From Thermohalobaculum sp039033215 (GTDB taxonomy: Bacteria > Pseudomonadota > Alphaproteobacteria > Rhodobacterales > Rhodobacteraceae): DNA of 36,940 bases. The notes beneath the pieces were generated by a model. The model had not been told where the DNA came from. It did not search any database and saw nothing but the letters and a program-made list of their open reading frames with translations. A program made the translations under genes and the position numbers. Of the stretch, positions 23,199 through 30,634 are shown one piece after another. The first letter of the stretch is position 1, and each line of letters begins with the position of its first letter. The stretch spans positions 1 to 36,940 of the forward strand of contig JBCCDA010000034.1 in NCBI GenBank assembly GCA_039033215.1, given 5' to 3'.

Positions 23199-23336
23199 TT
23201 AGGCGTGCCTAGTTTCCTGGAAAGCTGTCTGGCGCAGGTTGAGCCGTCCTTCTCCGAAGTCAATGGGCAGTATCGTTCCGTTCTTTGAGTGCGTGCGCGC
23301 CTGATCCTCGAACTCTGTCCAAGTGATTGTTTTCAT
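23199..23336 (-). CDS. Possible 45-residue small protein upstream of the Rieske gene
   Basis: An ATG-started minus-strand frame encodes 45 residues starting MKTITWTEFEDQARTHSKNG and ending in QTAFQETRHA. It stops 39 bases before the Rieske start on the same strand. The composition is protein-like and not the Arg-rich type of antisense shadow frames. The only candidate Shine-Dalgarno (GAGGA) is about 13-14 bases upstream, which is far. The start lies in the loop of a 9-base inverted repeat. It matches no family known to me. It may be a small accessory protein, a leader peptide or chance. Confidence 0.35.
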   Translation of the reverse strand: MKTITWTEFEDQARTHSKNGTILPIDFGEGRLNLRQTAFQETRHA

Positions 23337-23347
23337 TTGAGTTCGAG
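23307..23347 (-). repeat. Inverted repeat around the small-frame start codon
   Basis: CTCGAACTC (23307-23315) and GAGTTCGAG (23339-23347) are perfect 9-base complements with a 23-base spacer. On the minus-strand transcript the loop would hold the ATG of the 45-codon frame. It could act as an operator or an RNA hairpin controlling translation. Confidence 0.4.
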
Positions 23348-23398
23348 ATTCCTCGTAACGTCGGCGTTCACAGGGATGTTGGGCGTCATTACGTTCTC

Positions 23399-23417
23399 AG
23401 GCGACATGCAGTCGCCT
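23399..23417. promoter_or_regulatory. Candidate operator AGGCGAC-N5-GTCGCCT
   Basis: Perfect 7-base arms around ATGCA. The inner GCGAC-N5-GTCGC core is identical, including spacing, to the palindrome at 10624-10640 in the main divergent control region. It is about 63 bases upstream of the small frame, 240 upstream of the Rieske start and 78 upstream of the phosphodiesterase start. Confidence 0.45.
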
Positions 23418-23494
23418 TGGACACGAACTCAAAGCGGTCCAACATTATCAGGATTTCGGCTGCTTATTGGCTCGTGTCTTGCTAGGGTGTTTGG

Positions 23495-24253
23495 ATGAAT
23501 GCTTTTGATCCCAACCGTTTCGCCGTCATTGCCGACATTCACAGCAACTCTGACGCTCTGGAAGCTGTCCTTCACGACATCTCGGATCAGGGCATCGAAA
23601 GCGTCGTCAACCTTGGGGATCATCTAAGCGGCCCAATGGCTGCGCACGAAACTGCCGAACTGCTTCTGTCTCATGACATGCCTTCGGTCCGTGGCAATCA
23701 CGACCGGTGGCTTGTCGAGAACAAGCGCGAGGACATGGGCTCAATTGAAGCTGTCGCCTTCGACCAGCTCGAGGAACGCCATCTGAACTGGCTTAGGGAG
23801 TTGCCACCAACGCTCTGGCTATCGGAGGGCGTTTTCGCCTGTCACGGGACACCGAGCAGCGATACCACGTATTGGATGGAGAAGGTTTCGCCGCAAGGCG
23901 AAGTTGTGCTCAGATCACAGGACGAGGTCACGTCCGAGGCGTCCGGGATCAATGCAAGCCTTTTGCTGTGTGGTCACACGCATCTTCCTCGCCGCATGGA
24001 TTTGCCAGATGGCCGGATCGTCCTGAACCCTGGTAGCGTTGGATGTCCCGGTTACACTGACGACGCGCCCGTGCATCATGTGGTTGAGACGGGCACGAGT
24101 GCTGCATGTTATGCGGTGGTCGAGAAGCGCAGGGGAGGATGGGCGACGGCGTTCAGACACGTACCTTACGATTCGAGCAGAATGATTCAATTGGCCAAGT
24201 CCGCTGGCCATCCGCATTGGGAACGAAGATTGGCTACAGGTTGGGTCAACTGA
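23495..24253 (+). CDS. Calcineurin-like metallophosphoesterase (YfcE-like)
   Basis: Two-metal phosphoesterase of 252 residues. All five metal-binding blocks are visible: DIHSN (Asp14, His16), NLGDH (Asp42), GNHD (Asn68, His69), CHGTP (His117) and GHTH (His161, His163). Layout matches the YfcE/MJ0936 type that cleaves phosphodiesters; the true substrate is unknown. It has an ATG start, with only a weak ribosome-binding site (GCTAGGGTG) upstream. It does not fit the catabolic logic of the island and may mark its right edge, because the housekeeping block begins soon after. Confidence 0.85.
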   Translation: MNAFDPNRFAVIADIHSNSDALEAVLHDISDQGIESVVNLGDHLSGPMAAHETAELLLSHDMPSVRGNHDRWLVENKREDMGSIEAVAFDQLEERHLNWLRELPPTLWLSEGVFACHGTPSSDTTYWMEKVSPQGEVVLRSQDEVTSEASGINASLLLCGHTHLPRRMDLPDGRIVLNPGSVGCPGYTDDAPVHHVVETGTSAACYAVVEKRRGGWATAFRHVPYDSSRMIQLAKSAGHPHWERRLATGWVN

Positions 24254-24561
24254 ACCCGCTGATCTTCTCAAACCACCGATCTGGTCAATGGCAGAAAAGT
24301 CCCGGCAGCCGACCTTCGAGCGCCCCAGTCAAGCGCTTGTCTGTCTCGATCAGAAACCTCCTCCGGCAGATCAGATGTTGACGGGGCGGACTTTCAAAGA
24401 GCCGAACTGGTACGAAATCACCAAGCTTCCTTAACGCAGGATCGTGCTCTTATCCGCAACTGACCCCACGAAGCCCGAGATGTTCACGGTTCTGTCAGGT
24501 GGCTGTCCGGTCGCAGCTCGCCAGGTAGTGTTAGGTAGTCGGATTGGCAGGGAGCTTGCGG
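24254..24561. other. Unassigned 308-base gap at the island edge
   Basis: No recognisable gene. A plus-strand frame of 48 codons (24288-24434, from ATG to TAA, ending FKEPNWYEITKLP) is open but lacks a ribosome-binding site and resembles nothing I know. GGTAGTGTTAGGTAGT near 24524-24539 has a small tandem repeat of TAGGTAGT-like units. The change from island to housekeeping sequence falls in or near this stretch. Confidence 0.4.
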
Positions 24562-25119
24562 ATGTTGGGACGATTGGCGGGCGCGGCCCTGATGGCGCTG
24601 GTGGCGAGCCCGGTTCAGGCCTTGGTCATCGGGGGGGAGATCATGCGCCAGTCGGGGCAGGGCGAGTTCAGGATGCTCGATCCCGCAGCGGCTTTTGCGG
24701 TGGGCGAGGACACCTTCGATGACTGCAACCTTTATGCCTTCGACGAGGATCAGAACATTGTGCTGCCGGATGCGATCCGGGTGGACATCGGCGGTCAGGA
24801 CGGTGTGATCGCGGCGGGGACGGTTGTCGCGAGCCACTACGTGTTCTTCGACAGTCTCAACGGTGTGCAGATTGGCTATGTCGATTTCGACGCCCCGATC
24901 CTGGGTATTGCGGCCTTCCAGGATACGATGGCGGCCACCGATTTTCTGGCCAACACGTCAGTCACCTACATCAGCCCAGAGTTGCGTGGGTTGGAGTTGG
25001 GGGATCGCGTTTGGATTGACCCCGACGATCCGAACCGCCTCTGGGTCTATTGGGCAGGGTCGTCGCCGGGCGACTATGTGCGCGTTTTCACGGCGAAGTC
25101 CGGTGCTCCGATGATGTAG
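24562..25119 (+). CDS. Secreted protein of unknown function
   Basis: Product of 185 residues from ATG 24562; an upstream TTG at 24544 would extend it but lacks the GGGAG ribosome site found before the ATG. Residues 1-20 make a clean Sec signal peptide, MLGRLAGAALMALVASPVQA. The mature part is acidic, with many Asp and few Lys or Cys, and is likely a beta-rich exported protein: it holds DDCNLYAFDEDQN, VVASHYVFFD and a C-terminal WIDPDDPNRLWVYWAG. I do not recognise a family. It may be a surface or periplasmic protein; no membrane anchor is seen after the signal peptide. Confidence 0.65.
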   Translation: MLGRLAGAALMALVASPVQALVIGGEIMRQSGQGEFRMLDPAAAFAVGEDTFDDCNLYAFDEDQNIVLPDAIRVDIGGQDGVIAAGTVVASHYVFFDSLNGVQIGYVDFDAPILGIAAFQDTMAATDFLANTSVTYISPELRGLELGDRVWIDPDDPNRLWVYWAGSSPGDYVRVFTAKSGAPMM

Positions 25120-25205
25120 GGCGCGCGACCGGGCGTCTGATAGCTCTCGCGTCTTTACGCCAGTACAGGCAGGGCCCATGGTAACCACCTGGGGGACAGC
25201 ATGCC

Positions 25206-25937
25206 GTGCCGATGTCGACCGAGCTTCTGACAGCGCTGGCCATCGCATCGGCCGCGGGGCTGATGCGCGGCTTTGCGGGCGTCGGCTCCGGCATGTTGAT
25301 GGCGCCCTTTTTCGTGCATCTGTTCGGTCCCGTGCAAACGGTCGGGATCATCATTCTGATTGAGGCAGCGGTGACCGTGCAGCTCCTGCCCTCGGTGCAC
25401 CGAGATATCCGCTGGCCAACGATCCTGCCCATCGGGGCGGCAGCGATGGTCGTCATGCCGGTGGGCAGCTGGCTGCTGGTCTCGCTCGATGTGGCGGCGT
25501 TGCAGGTGGGCGTCGCGATGGTCGTGACGGTCTCTGCTGCGCTGCTGCTGACCGGCTGGCGCTACGACGGGCCACGGCCCCTTTGGGCCGGGCTGGGGGT
25601 CGGCGGGCTGTCGGGTGTGCTGATGGCCGTCACCAGCCTCGGCAATCCGCCGGTGATGCTGTACCTGCTGTCGAGCCGAGACGATGCAAAGACGAACCGT
25701 GCGAATTTCACGGGCTATTTCGCACTGACCCTGGCGGCGCTGATCGTGGTGATGACCGCTCGCGGCCTGATTGGACAGGAGGTTCTCGTCACCGCCGCCG
25801 TTCTGCTGCCGGTGTTCATGCTCGCGGTCTGGATCGGTGCGAAGCTTTTTTCCAAGGCGAACGAGCAGCTCTATCGCCGGGTGGCGCTGTTAATCCTGCT
25901 GGCGGCGGGGCTCTACGCGCTGGTGCGCGCGCTTTGA
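25206..25937 (+). CDS. TauE/SafE-family permease
   Basis: Inner-membrane permease of the TauE/SafE (DUF81) family, thought to export sulfite, organosulfonates or related anions. The 243-residue product has about seven to eight hydrophobic spans. The family hallmark appears as GLMRGFAGVGSGMLMAPFF near the N-terminus, repeated in degenerate form as LSGVLMAVTSLGNPPVM in the second half. Both halves repeat the Gly-rich helix. The start is GTG 25206 with GGGGGA about 9 bases upstream; ATG 25212 is an alternative. It lies 86 bases after the secreted protein gene and converges with DUF924. Confidence 0.85.
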   Translation: MPMSTELLTALAIASAAGLMRGFAGVGSGMLMAPFFVHLFGPVQTVGIIILIEAAVTVQLLPSVHRDIRWPTILPIGAAAMVVMPVGSWLLVSLDVAALQVGVAMVVTVSAALLLTGWRYDGPRPLWAGLGVGGLSGVLMAVTSLGNPPVMLYLLSSRDDAKTNRANFTGYFALTLAALIVVMTARGLIGQEVLVTAAVLLPVFMLAVWIGAKLFSKANEQLYRRVALLILLAAGLYALVRAL

Positions 25938-25941
25938 CTGC

Positions 25942-26520
25942 TCAGCCCGGGCCTGCCCCGGGTGCGCCAGACATGTAGCCCCCCTCGGCCCGGTAGGCCA
26001 GTTCCGCGGGGGTGTCCTGGCGTCCCAGAGCCGCGTTGCGCGAGGGGAAGCGGCCGAACCGGCGGATGACCTCGCGGTGCTTGTAGCTCGCCTCGAGCCC
26101 GGCGGGGTCCAGGGATGGCAGACGGGTTAGGAACAGGCGCATGCAGCGTTCCTGGTCCTGCAGGCTCTCTGAGTGCTCGAGCGGCAGGTAGAAGAACATG
26201 CGCCCGGGTTCGGCGGTTGCCATATCCTGACCGCGGGAGATGGCGCTCTTCGCGATGCGCAGGGCCAGGGCGTCGGCTGCGAAGGCCCTTGCGGTGCCGC
26301 GGTGGAGGTTGCGGCGGAACTGGTCGGTCAGGACAATCAGCGCGAGCGAGCCGCTGGCCGAGGCCTGCCAGTGGTTGAGGCCACCTGCCGCCGCCTCGTC
26401 CGACAGCGCCCCAAAGCGCCGGGCGATTGCAGCATCGATGTCCGCGTTCGTGGTCCACCAGCCCTGCCAGCCGACGTCCTCGATCCAGTAAGTCAGCACA
26501 TCGTCGATACGGTCGTCCAT
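25942..26520 (-). CDS. DUF924 family protein
   Basis: Cytoplasmic all-helical protein of 192 residues with DUF924 hallmarks: DVLTYWIEDVG at the N-terminus, WQASASGSLALIVLTDQFRRNLHRGTARAFAAD in the centre (split: LIVLTDQFRRN, then GTARAFAAD), FFYLPLEHSES near residue 110 and YKHREVIRRFGRFPSRNA near 146. The TPR-like repeat layout suggests binding, but the function of this family is not established. Its ATG is preceded by AAAGGGG. It follows the MFS gene by 13 bases on the same strand, so they are likely co-transcribed, and it ends 4 bases from the convergent permease gene. Confidence 0.88.
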   Translation of the reverse strand: MDDRIDDVLTYWIEDVGWQGWWTTNADIDAAIARRFGALSDEAAAGGLNHWQASASGSLALIVLTDQFRRNLHRGTARAFAADALALRIAKSAISRGQDMATAEPGRMFFYLPLEHSESLQDQERCMRLFLTRLPSLDPAGLEASYKHREVIRRFGRFPSRNAALGRQDTPAELAYRAEGGYMSGAPGAGPG

Positions 26521-26533
26521 GGGCCACCCCTTT

Positions 26534-27820
26534 TCAGGTCCGTCCGGGTAAGTCTACCTCGTTTGGTGGCGCGTCGGCAGAGGGATCCATATCATCGATC
26601 GCGGCCTCCCAGGCCACGTCGGCGGCGACCTGGCCCGAGATCGGCGTCATCGGCACCATCGGGCCGGTCTCTTCGACCGAGGGAGCGGCGCGCTGGGTCG
26701 AGCGGTAGAGCGCGTAGCCGACCATCGCCGCGAAGGCGATCCCCATGAAGCCGAAGAACGCGTCGTTGCCGATCGCATCCATCAGATAACCCACCGCGAT
26801 TGGTGAGCCCATGGCGCCAACACCGTTCAGGAGGATCAATCCGGCGGAGGCCGAGGCCATATCCTCGGGCTCGAGGCGGTCATTCACATAGGCCGCTATC
26901 AGCGAGTAGAGCGGATTTGAGACCCCTCCCAGCACGAAGGCCGCAACGACCAGTGGTATGAAACCTCCACCCGACAGAGGCACGATCAGGCACCCAAGCC
27001 CACCGATTGCCGCGAGTGCGATGATCAGCACGCGACGGTCCATGCGGTCCGAAAGCCAGCCGATGGGCGGCTGGCAGATCACAGCGGCCAGGAAGATCAT
27101 CCCGACGAAGATAGAGATCTGCTGGGTCGATAGGCCTTCGTTCGCGGCATAGACCGCCGACATCCCGAACTGGCAGGCGAAGACGATCCCGAGCAGGAAC
27201 ATGGCAACCGCACCGAGCGGCGACGTCTCGACCAGTCTGCGCACGCTCATGCGCCGCGTACGCTCGAAAACGGGAACGGCAACCGCCGAAAGCAGGATCG
27301 GGGTGAACGAGATCGAGACAAGGACCGACATCATCACAAAGAGCCCATAGCCCGATATATCGGCGACATTCAGGAGGCCCTGCGCCGCCACGACACCGAG
27401 CACCTGAGCGGTGATGTAGGCCGACATGGTTTGCCCACGCGTGGCGTTATCTGCCGAATCGTTCAGCCAGCTCTCGGTGACGACGTAGATGCCCGAGATG
27501 CAGAACCCCACAAGCACGCGCAGGGCGAACCAGGCGATCGGGTCTACGACGGCGGCAAAGAGAATGAAGGCCGCCGAGATCAGCGAGGCCAAGGCCGCGA
27601 AGACGCGCACATGCCCCACCCGGCGCAGGAGCCAGGGGGTGGCCTGAGTTCCGCCCAGAAAACCCACGAAGTAGCCCGCCATCACGTAGCCGAGCGTTGC
27701 CGACGAAAAGCCCTCGACATCGCCGCGCACGCCGAGGGCCGAAGTCTGCAATCCGTTGCCGATCTGCAGGAGCAGCATGCCCAGAAGCAGGGCCCAGGCG
27801 TTGCGGATGGCGGTGAGCAT
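26534..27820 (-). CDS. MFS transporter, YcaD-like
   Basis: Major facilitator with twelve predicted membrane spans. I place the start at ATG 27820 (428 aa), with GAGGAC about 7 bases upstream; the frame extends to 27934, but the extra 38 residues are Arg-rich and not membrane-like. The first half shows GYFVGFLGGTQATPWLLRRVGHVRVF, whose WLLRRVGHVR corresponds to the family's loop 2-3 motif, and the second half GWLSDRMDRRVLI, the equivalent loop 8-9 motif. It resembles YcaD/UMF-type transporters of unknown substrate. The cytosolic C-terminus is long and rich in Pro and Asp. Two GGGTCACCCT copies lie in its upstream region. Confidence 0.88.
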   Translation of the reverse strand: MLTAIRNAWALLLGMLLLQIGNGLQTSALGVRGDVEGFSSATLGYVMAGYFVGFLGGTQATPWLLRRVGHVRVFAALASLISAAFILFAAVVDPIAWFALRVLVGFCISGIYVVTESWLNDSADNATRGQTMSAYITAQVLGVVAAQGLLNVADISGYGLFVMMSVLVSISFTPILLSAVAVPVFERTRRMSVRRLVETSPLGAVAMFLLGIVFACQFGMSAVYAANEGLSTQQISIFVGMIFLAAVICQPPIGWLSDRMDRRVLIIALAAIGGLGCLIVPLSGGGFIPLVVAAFVLGGVSNPLYSLIAAYVNDRLEPEDMASASAGLILLNGVGAMGSPIAVGYLMDAIGNDAFFGFMGIAFAAMVGYALYRSTQRAAPSVEETGPMVPMTPISGQVAADVAWEAAIDDMDPSADAPPNEVDLPGRT

Positions 27821-28001
27821 GTCGCGTCCTCGCTTGTGGCGTAGACGTGAGATGATAGGCGACAACATCGTCTGGGTGCTCGTCCGGAAGCGGCAGGGCA
27901 ATGTCGATTTTGGGCGGGCGTCCAGTGCCTTCAAGGCCGCGGGTCACCCTCGCGCTGGAGGCGACGCGGCGCGCCCGCGGGTCTGCAGCGCTGTGCAGGG
28001 G

Positions 28002-29069
28002 TCACCCTTTACGGGCGCTGAGCTCCGGCAAAAGGAGTGAGCTATCGCCGTAGGAGAAGAAGCGGTAGCGGTGGCGGATCGCGTGGCCATAGATCTCGCG
28101 GATGTGGCCGATGCCCATGAGAGCGGAGACGAGCATCATCAGCGTCGACTTCGGGAGGTGGAAGTTGGTCATCAGCCCGTCGGCAACCCGGAAGCGGTAG
28201 CCGGGCCGGATGAAGATGTCTGTCTCGCCGCGGTAGGGGGCGAGCGTCCCGTCCGGGGCTGCCGCACTTTCGATCAGCCGCAGCGCGGTCGTCCCGACCG
28301 GGATGATCCGCCCGCCGGCCGCTCTGGCGGCGTTAATGGAAGCTGCAGCGTCAGGCGGGACCTCGCCCCATTCGGCATGCATCCGGTGATCCTCGATCTT
28401 CTCGGTAGTGACCGGCAGGAATGTCCCGGCGCCGACGTGCAGGGTCACCCGGGCGGAGAGGACGCCGCGCGCGGCCAGCCGGTCCAGTAGGTTCTGGTCG
28501 AAGTGCAGGCTGGCCGTGGGGGCCGCGACGGATCCTGGTTTCTCGGCAAAGACTGTCTGATAGTCGTCGCGGTCCTGTTCGTCCGCCTGGCGGCGCCCAG
28601 CAATGTAGGGGGGCAGCGGCATGACGCCCTCGGTTGCGATGGCGGCGTCAAGATCCGCGCCCCCACGGTCGAAGACCAGCTGCACCTTGCCCCCGTCGCG
28701 GGCCGCAACCGTAGCAGAGAGCTGGTCAAAGGCGATCCGGTCTCCGGGGGCCAGCCGCCGAGCGGGTTTTGCCAGAGCCGTCCACTCAGTCGCGCTCTCC
28801 CGGTGGATCAGGGTCACCTCCACCTGCGCTTCACCCGATCCGTCCATTGTCTCCCGTCTGCGCACCCCGAAGAGCCGCGCCGGGATCACCTTCGTGTTGT
28901 TGAAGACCAGCATGTCGCCGGGCCGCAGCCAATCGGGGAGATCGTGCACTTGGGCATCCGTCGTCGCCCGCCCGTCGGCCACCAGCATCCGCGAGGCGGG
29001 CCGTGGACGGGCGGGGCGAAGCGCGATCAGCTCCTCCGGCAGATCGAAGTCGAAGTCATCGAGATGCAT
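28002..29069 (-). CDS. queA: QueA, tRNA preQ1 ribosyltransferase-isomerase
   Basis: S-adenosylmethionine:tRNA ribosyltransferase-isomerase, which builds epoxyqueuosine on tRNA from the ribosyl group of SAM. It has the full 355-residue length. Conserved segments: DFDFDLPEELIALRPA and RPASRMLV at the N-terminus, GDMLVFNNTKVIPARLFG near 51-68, HVGAGTFLPV near 237 and an end region containing TNFHLPKSTLMMLVSAL near 304. It has an ATG start with GGTGACG upstream. It is followed by the MFS gene on the same strand after 181 bases. This is a core housekeeping gene. Confidence 0.96.
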   Translation of the reverse strand: MHLDDFDFDLPEELIALRPARPRPASRMLVADGRATTDAQVHDLPDWLRPGDMLVFNNTKVIPARLFGVRRRETMDGSGEAQVEVTLIHRESATEWTALAKPARRLAPGDRIAFDQLSATVAARDGGKVQLVFDRGGADLDAAIATEGVMPLPPYIAGRRQADEQDRDDYQTVFAEKPGSVAAPTASLHFDQNLLDRLAARGVLSARVTLHVGAGTFLPVTTEKIEDHRMHAEWGEVPPDAAASINAARAAGGRIIPVGTTALRLIESAAAPDGTLAPYRGETDIFIRPGYRFRVADGLMTNFHLPKSTLMMLVSALMGIGHIREIYGHAIRHRYRFFSYGDSSLLLPELSARKG

Positions 29070-29170
29070 ACGTCACCGTGCGCGGGTCGGGCCGGGTGCC
29101 ATGCCCGCCGCGAGGCCGGAGGCCGGGGCGGCGGGGGAGAGGAAGCGCCGGTGTGCTCGCCCCCCGGCGT

Positions 29171-29187
29171 CCGCCTGCCTTAGGCGG
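29171..29187 (-). terminator. Small hairpin at the metY stop
   Basis: CCGCCT (29171-29176) and AGGCGG (29182-29187) form a 6-base stem with a 5-base loop that overlaps the metY stop codon. Without a T-run it is at best a weak terminator. Confidence 0.25.
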
Positions 29188-30490
29188 CTTTCCGGCGCTT
29201 GCGGGCATGGGCCGCAACCAGGGCCTGGTCCAGATCCTCGATCAGATCGTCCGCATCCTCGATCCCAATCGAGAGCCGCACCACATCGTTGCCAGCGCCG
29301 GCTGCCTCACGCTGCTCGTCCGTCAGCTGGCGGTGCGTGGTCGACGCCGAATGGATCGCGAGCGACCGCGCATCGCCGAGGTTGGCCACATGGCTGAAGA
29401 TCTCGAGATGGTCGATGAACTTCACGCAGGCATCGTAGCCACCCTTGAGCTGGATCGTGAACAGGGCTCCCGCGCCGTTCGGGCACATCTTCCTGACGAT
29501 CTTCGCCGAGGGCGAGGACTTCAGCCCCGCATAGGTCACCGCCGTGACGTGCTTGTGCCCCTCCAGCCACTCGGCGATCTTTGAGGCGTTCGCCACATGG
29601 CGTTCCATGCGCAGGCTCAGCGTCTCGACCCCCATCAGCGTATAATGCGCCGCCTGCGGATTCAGCGTCATGCCGAGGTCCCGTAGACCGATCGCGATCC
29701 CGTGGAATGTGAATGCCAGCGGCCCGAACGTGTCGTGGAACTTGAGCCCGTGATAGGCGGGCTCGGGCTCGCTGAGCGAGGGGAACTTGCCCGATGCGGT
29801 CCAGTCGAAGGTGCCCGCATCCACCACGCAGCCGCCCGTCACCGTGCCGTTGCCGGTGAGGTACTTCGTAAGCGAATGCACGACCAACGTCGCCCCATGC
29901 TCGATCGGGCGGCAGAGGTACGGCGTCGCGGTGGTGTTGTCGACGATCAGCGGGATCTTGTGGTCCTGGGCGATCTTGGCGACCTTTGGCAGATCCGCGA
30001 CATGGCCGCCGGGGTTTGCGATCGTCTCGCAGAAGATCGCCTTCGTGTCCGCGTCGATGGCGCCAACGATCGCCGCCTTGTCGTCGATGTCTACGAAGGT
30101 CGCCTTCCAGCCGAACCGCGTGATCGTCTGGCTGAACTGGGTGATCGAGCCCCCGTAGAGCCGGCTCGATACAACGACGTTCGCACCCGGGCGCATCAGC
30201 GGGAAGAGCGCCATGATCTGTGCGGCGTGCCCGGACGAGCAACAGACGGCGCCGACGCCGCCCTCCAGCGTCGCGACCCGCTCCTGCAGGACCGCCACCG
30301 TCGGGTTGGTCAGCCGCGAGTAGATGAACCCTACCTCCTGCAGATTGAACAGCGCTGCCGCATGTTCGGCATCGCGAAAACAAAAGGCTGTCGTCTGGTA
30401 GATCGGCGTCTGCCGCGCGCCGGTCGCCGGGTCGGGCCGGGCGCCCGCGTGGATCTGGAGGGTGTCGAACCCGTAGGTCTTCTCGGCCAT
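29180..30490 (-). CDS. metY: MetY, O-acetylhomoserine sulfhydrylase
   Basis: PLP-dependent O-acetylhomoserine aminocarboxypropyltransferase/cysteine synthase of 436 residues, which makes homocysteine from O-acetylhomoserine and sulfide. The PLP lysine is Lys209 in VVHSLTKYLTG. Other family marks are FIYSRLTNPT near 56-65, SSGHAA near 85, SSRLYGGS near 108-115 and VDNTTATPYLC near 183-193. The length fits the MetY subgroup, which is longer than MetB or MetC. Its ATG is preceded by GGGGACGAG. It is cytoplasmic and in methionine biosynthesis; nearby genes are not in this pathway. Confidence 0.93.
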   Translation of the reverse strand: MAEKTYGFDTLQIHAGARPDPATGARQTPIYQTTAFCFRDAEHAAALFNLQEVGFIYSRLTNPTVAVLQERVATLEGGVGAVCCSSGHAAQIMALFPLMRPGANVVVSSRLYGGSITQFSQTITRFGWKATFVDIDDKAAIVGAIDADTKAIFCETIANPGGHVADLPKVAKIAQDHKIPLIVDNTTATPYLCRPIEHGATLVVHSLTKYLTGNGTVTGGCVVDAGTFDWTASGKFPSLSEPEPAYHGLKFHDTFGPLAFTFHGIAIGLRDLGMTLNPQAAHYTLMGVETLSLRMERHVANASKIAEWLEGHKHVTAVTYAGLKSSPSAKIVRKMCPNGAGALFTIQLKGGYDACVKFIDHLEIFSHVANLGDARSLAIHSASTTHRQLTDEQREAAGAGNDVVRLSIGIEDADDLIEDLDQALVAAHARKRRKAA

Positions 30491-30634
30491 GTCTCGTCCC
30501 CTGTCGTTGTTCTGGGTGATTTGGCGTGGGTTCTACCGCAGTCGCCCCTTGCATATCGAGAGGAAAGTAGCGCGCCCGGGCGGCGCGGTCACGCAGGCCT
30601 TGAGCGTAGCGCCTCTGGCCGGTATCCCGGCTTC

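Larger units (their letters stand above)
23160..23494. promoter_or_regulatory. Divergent region upstream of the Rieske gene
   Basis: A 335-base stretch between the Rieske gene (minus) and the phosphodiesterase gene (plus). It holds a 45-codon minus-strand frame (23199-23336), an inverted repeat around that frame's start, the palindrome at 23399-23417, and TTGGAC/GTCCAA arms near 23418-23443. It must contain promoters for the genes on both sides, but no convincing -35/-10 pair was fixed. Confidence 0.55.

Noticed and set aside
24288..24434. 48-codon plus-strand frame after the phosphodiesterase
   Set aside because: No ribosome site and no known relative; kept only as a note in the gap entry.
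29307..30554. 415-codon minus-strand frame over metY
   Set aside because: Shifted frame of a GC-rich gene; Arg/Gly/Ala-rich product. The metY frame carries the PLP lysine and all motifs.
29702..30634. Long in-frame extension upstream of ttcA
   Set aside because: It is antisense to metY, rich in Arg and Asp, and gives no family match; ttcA homology begins at 30635.
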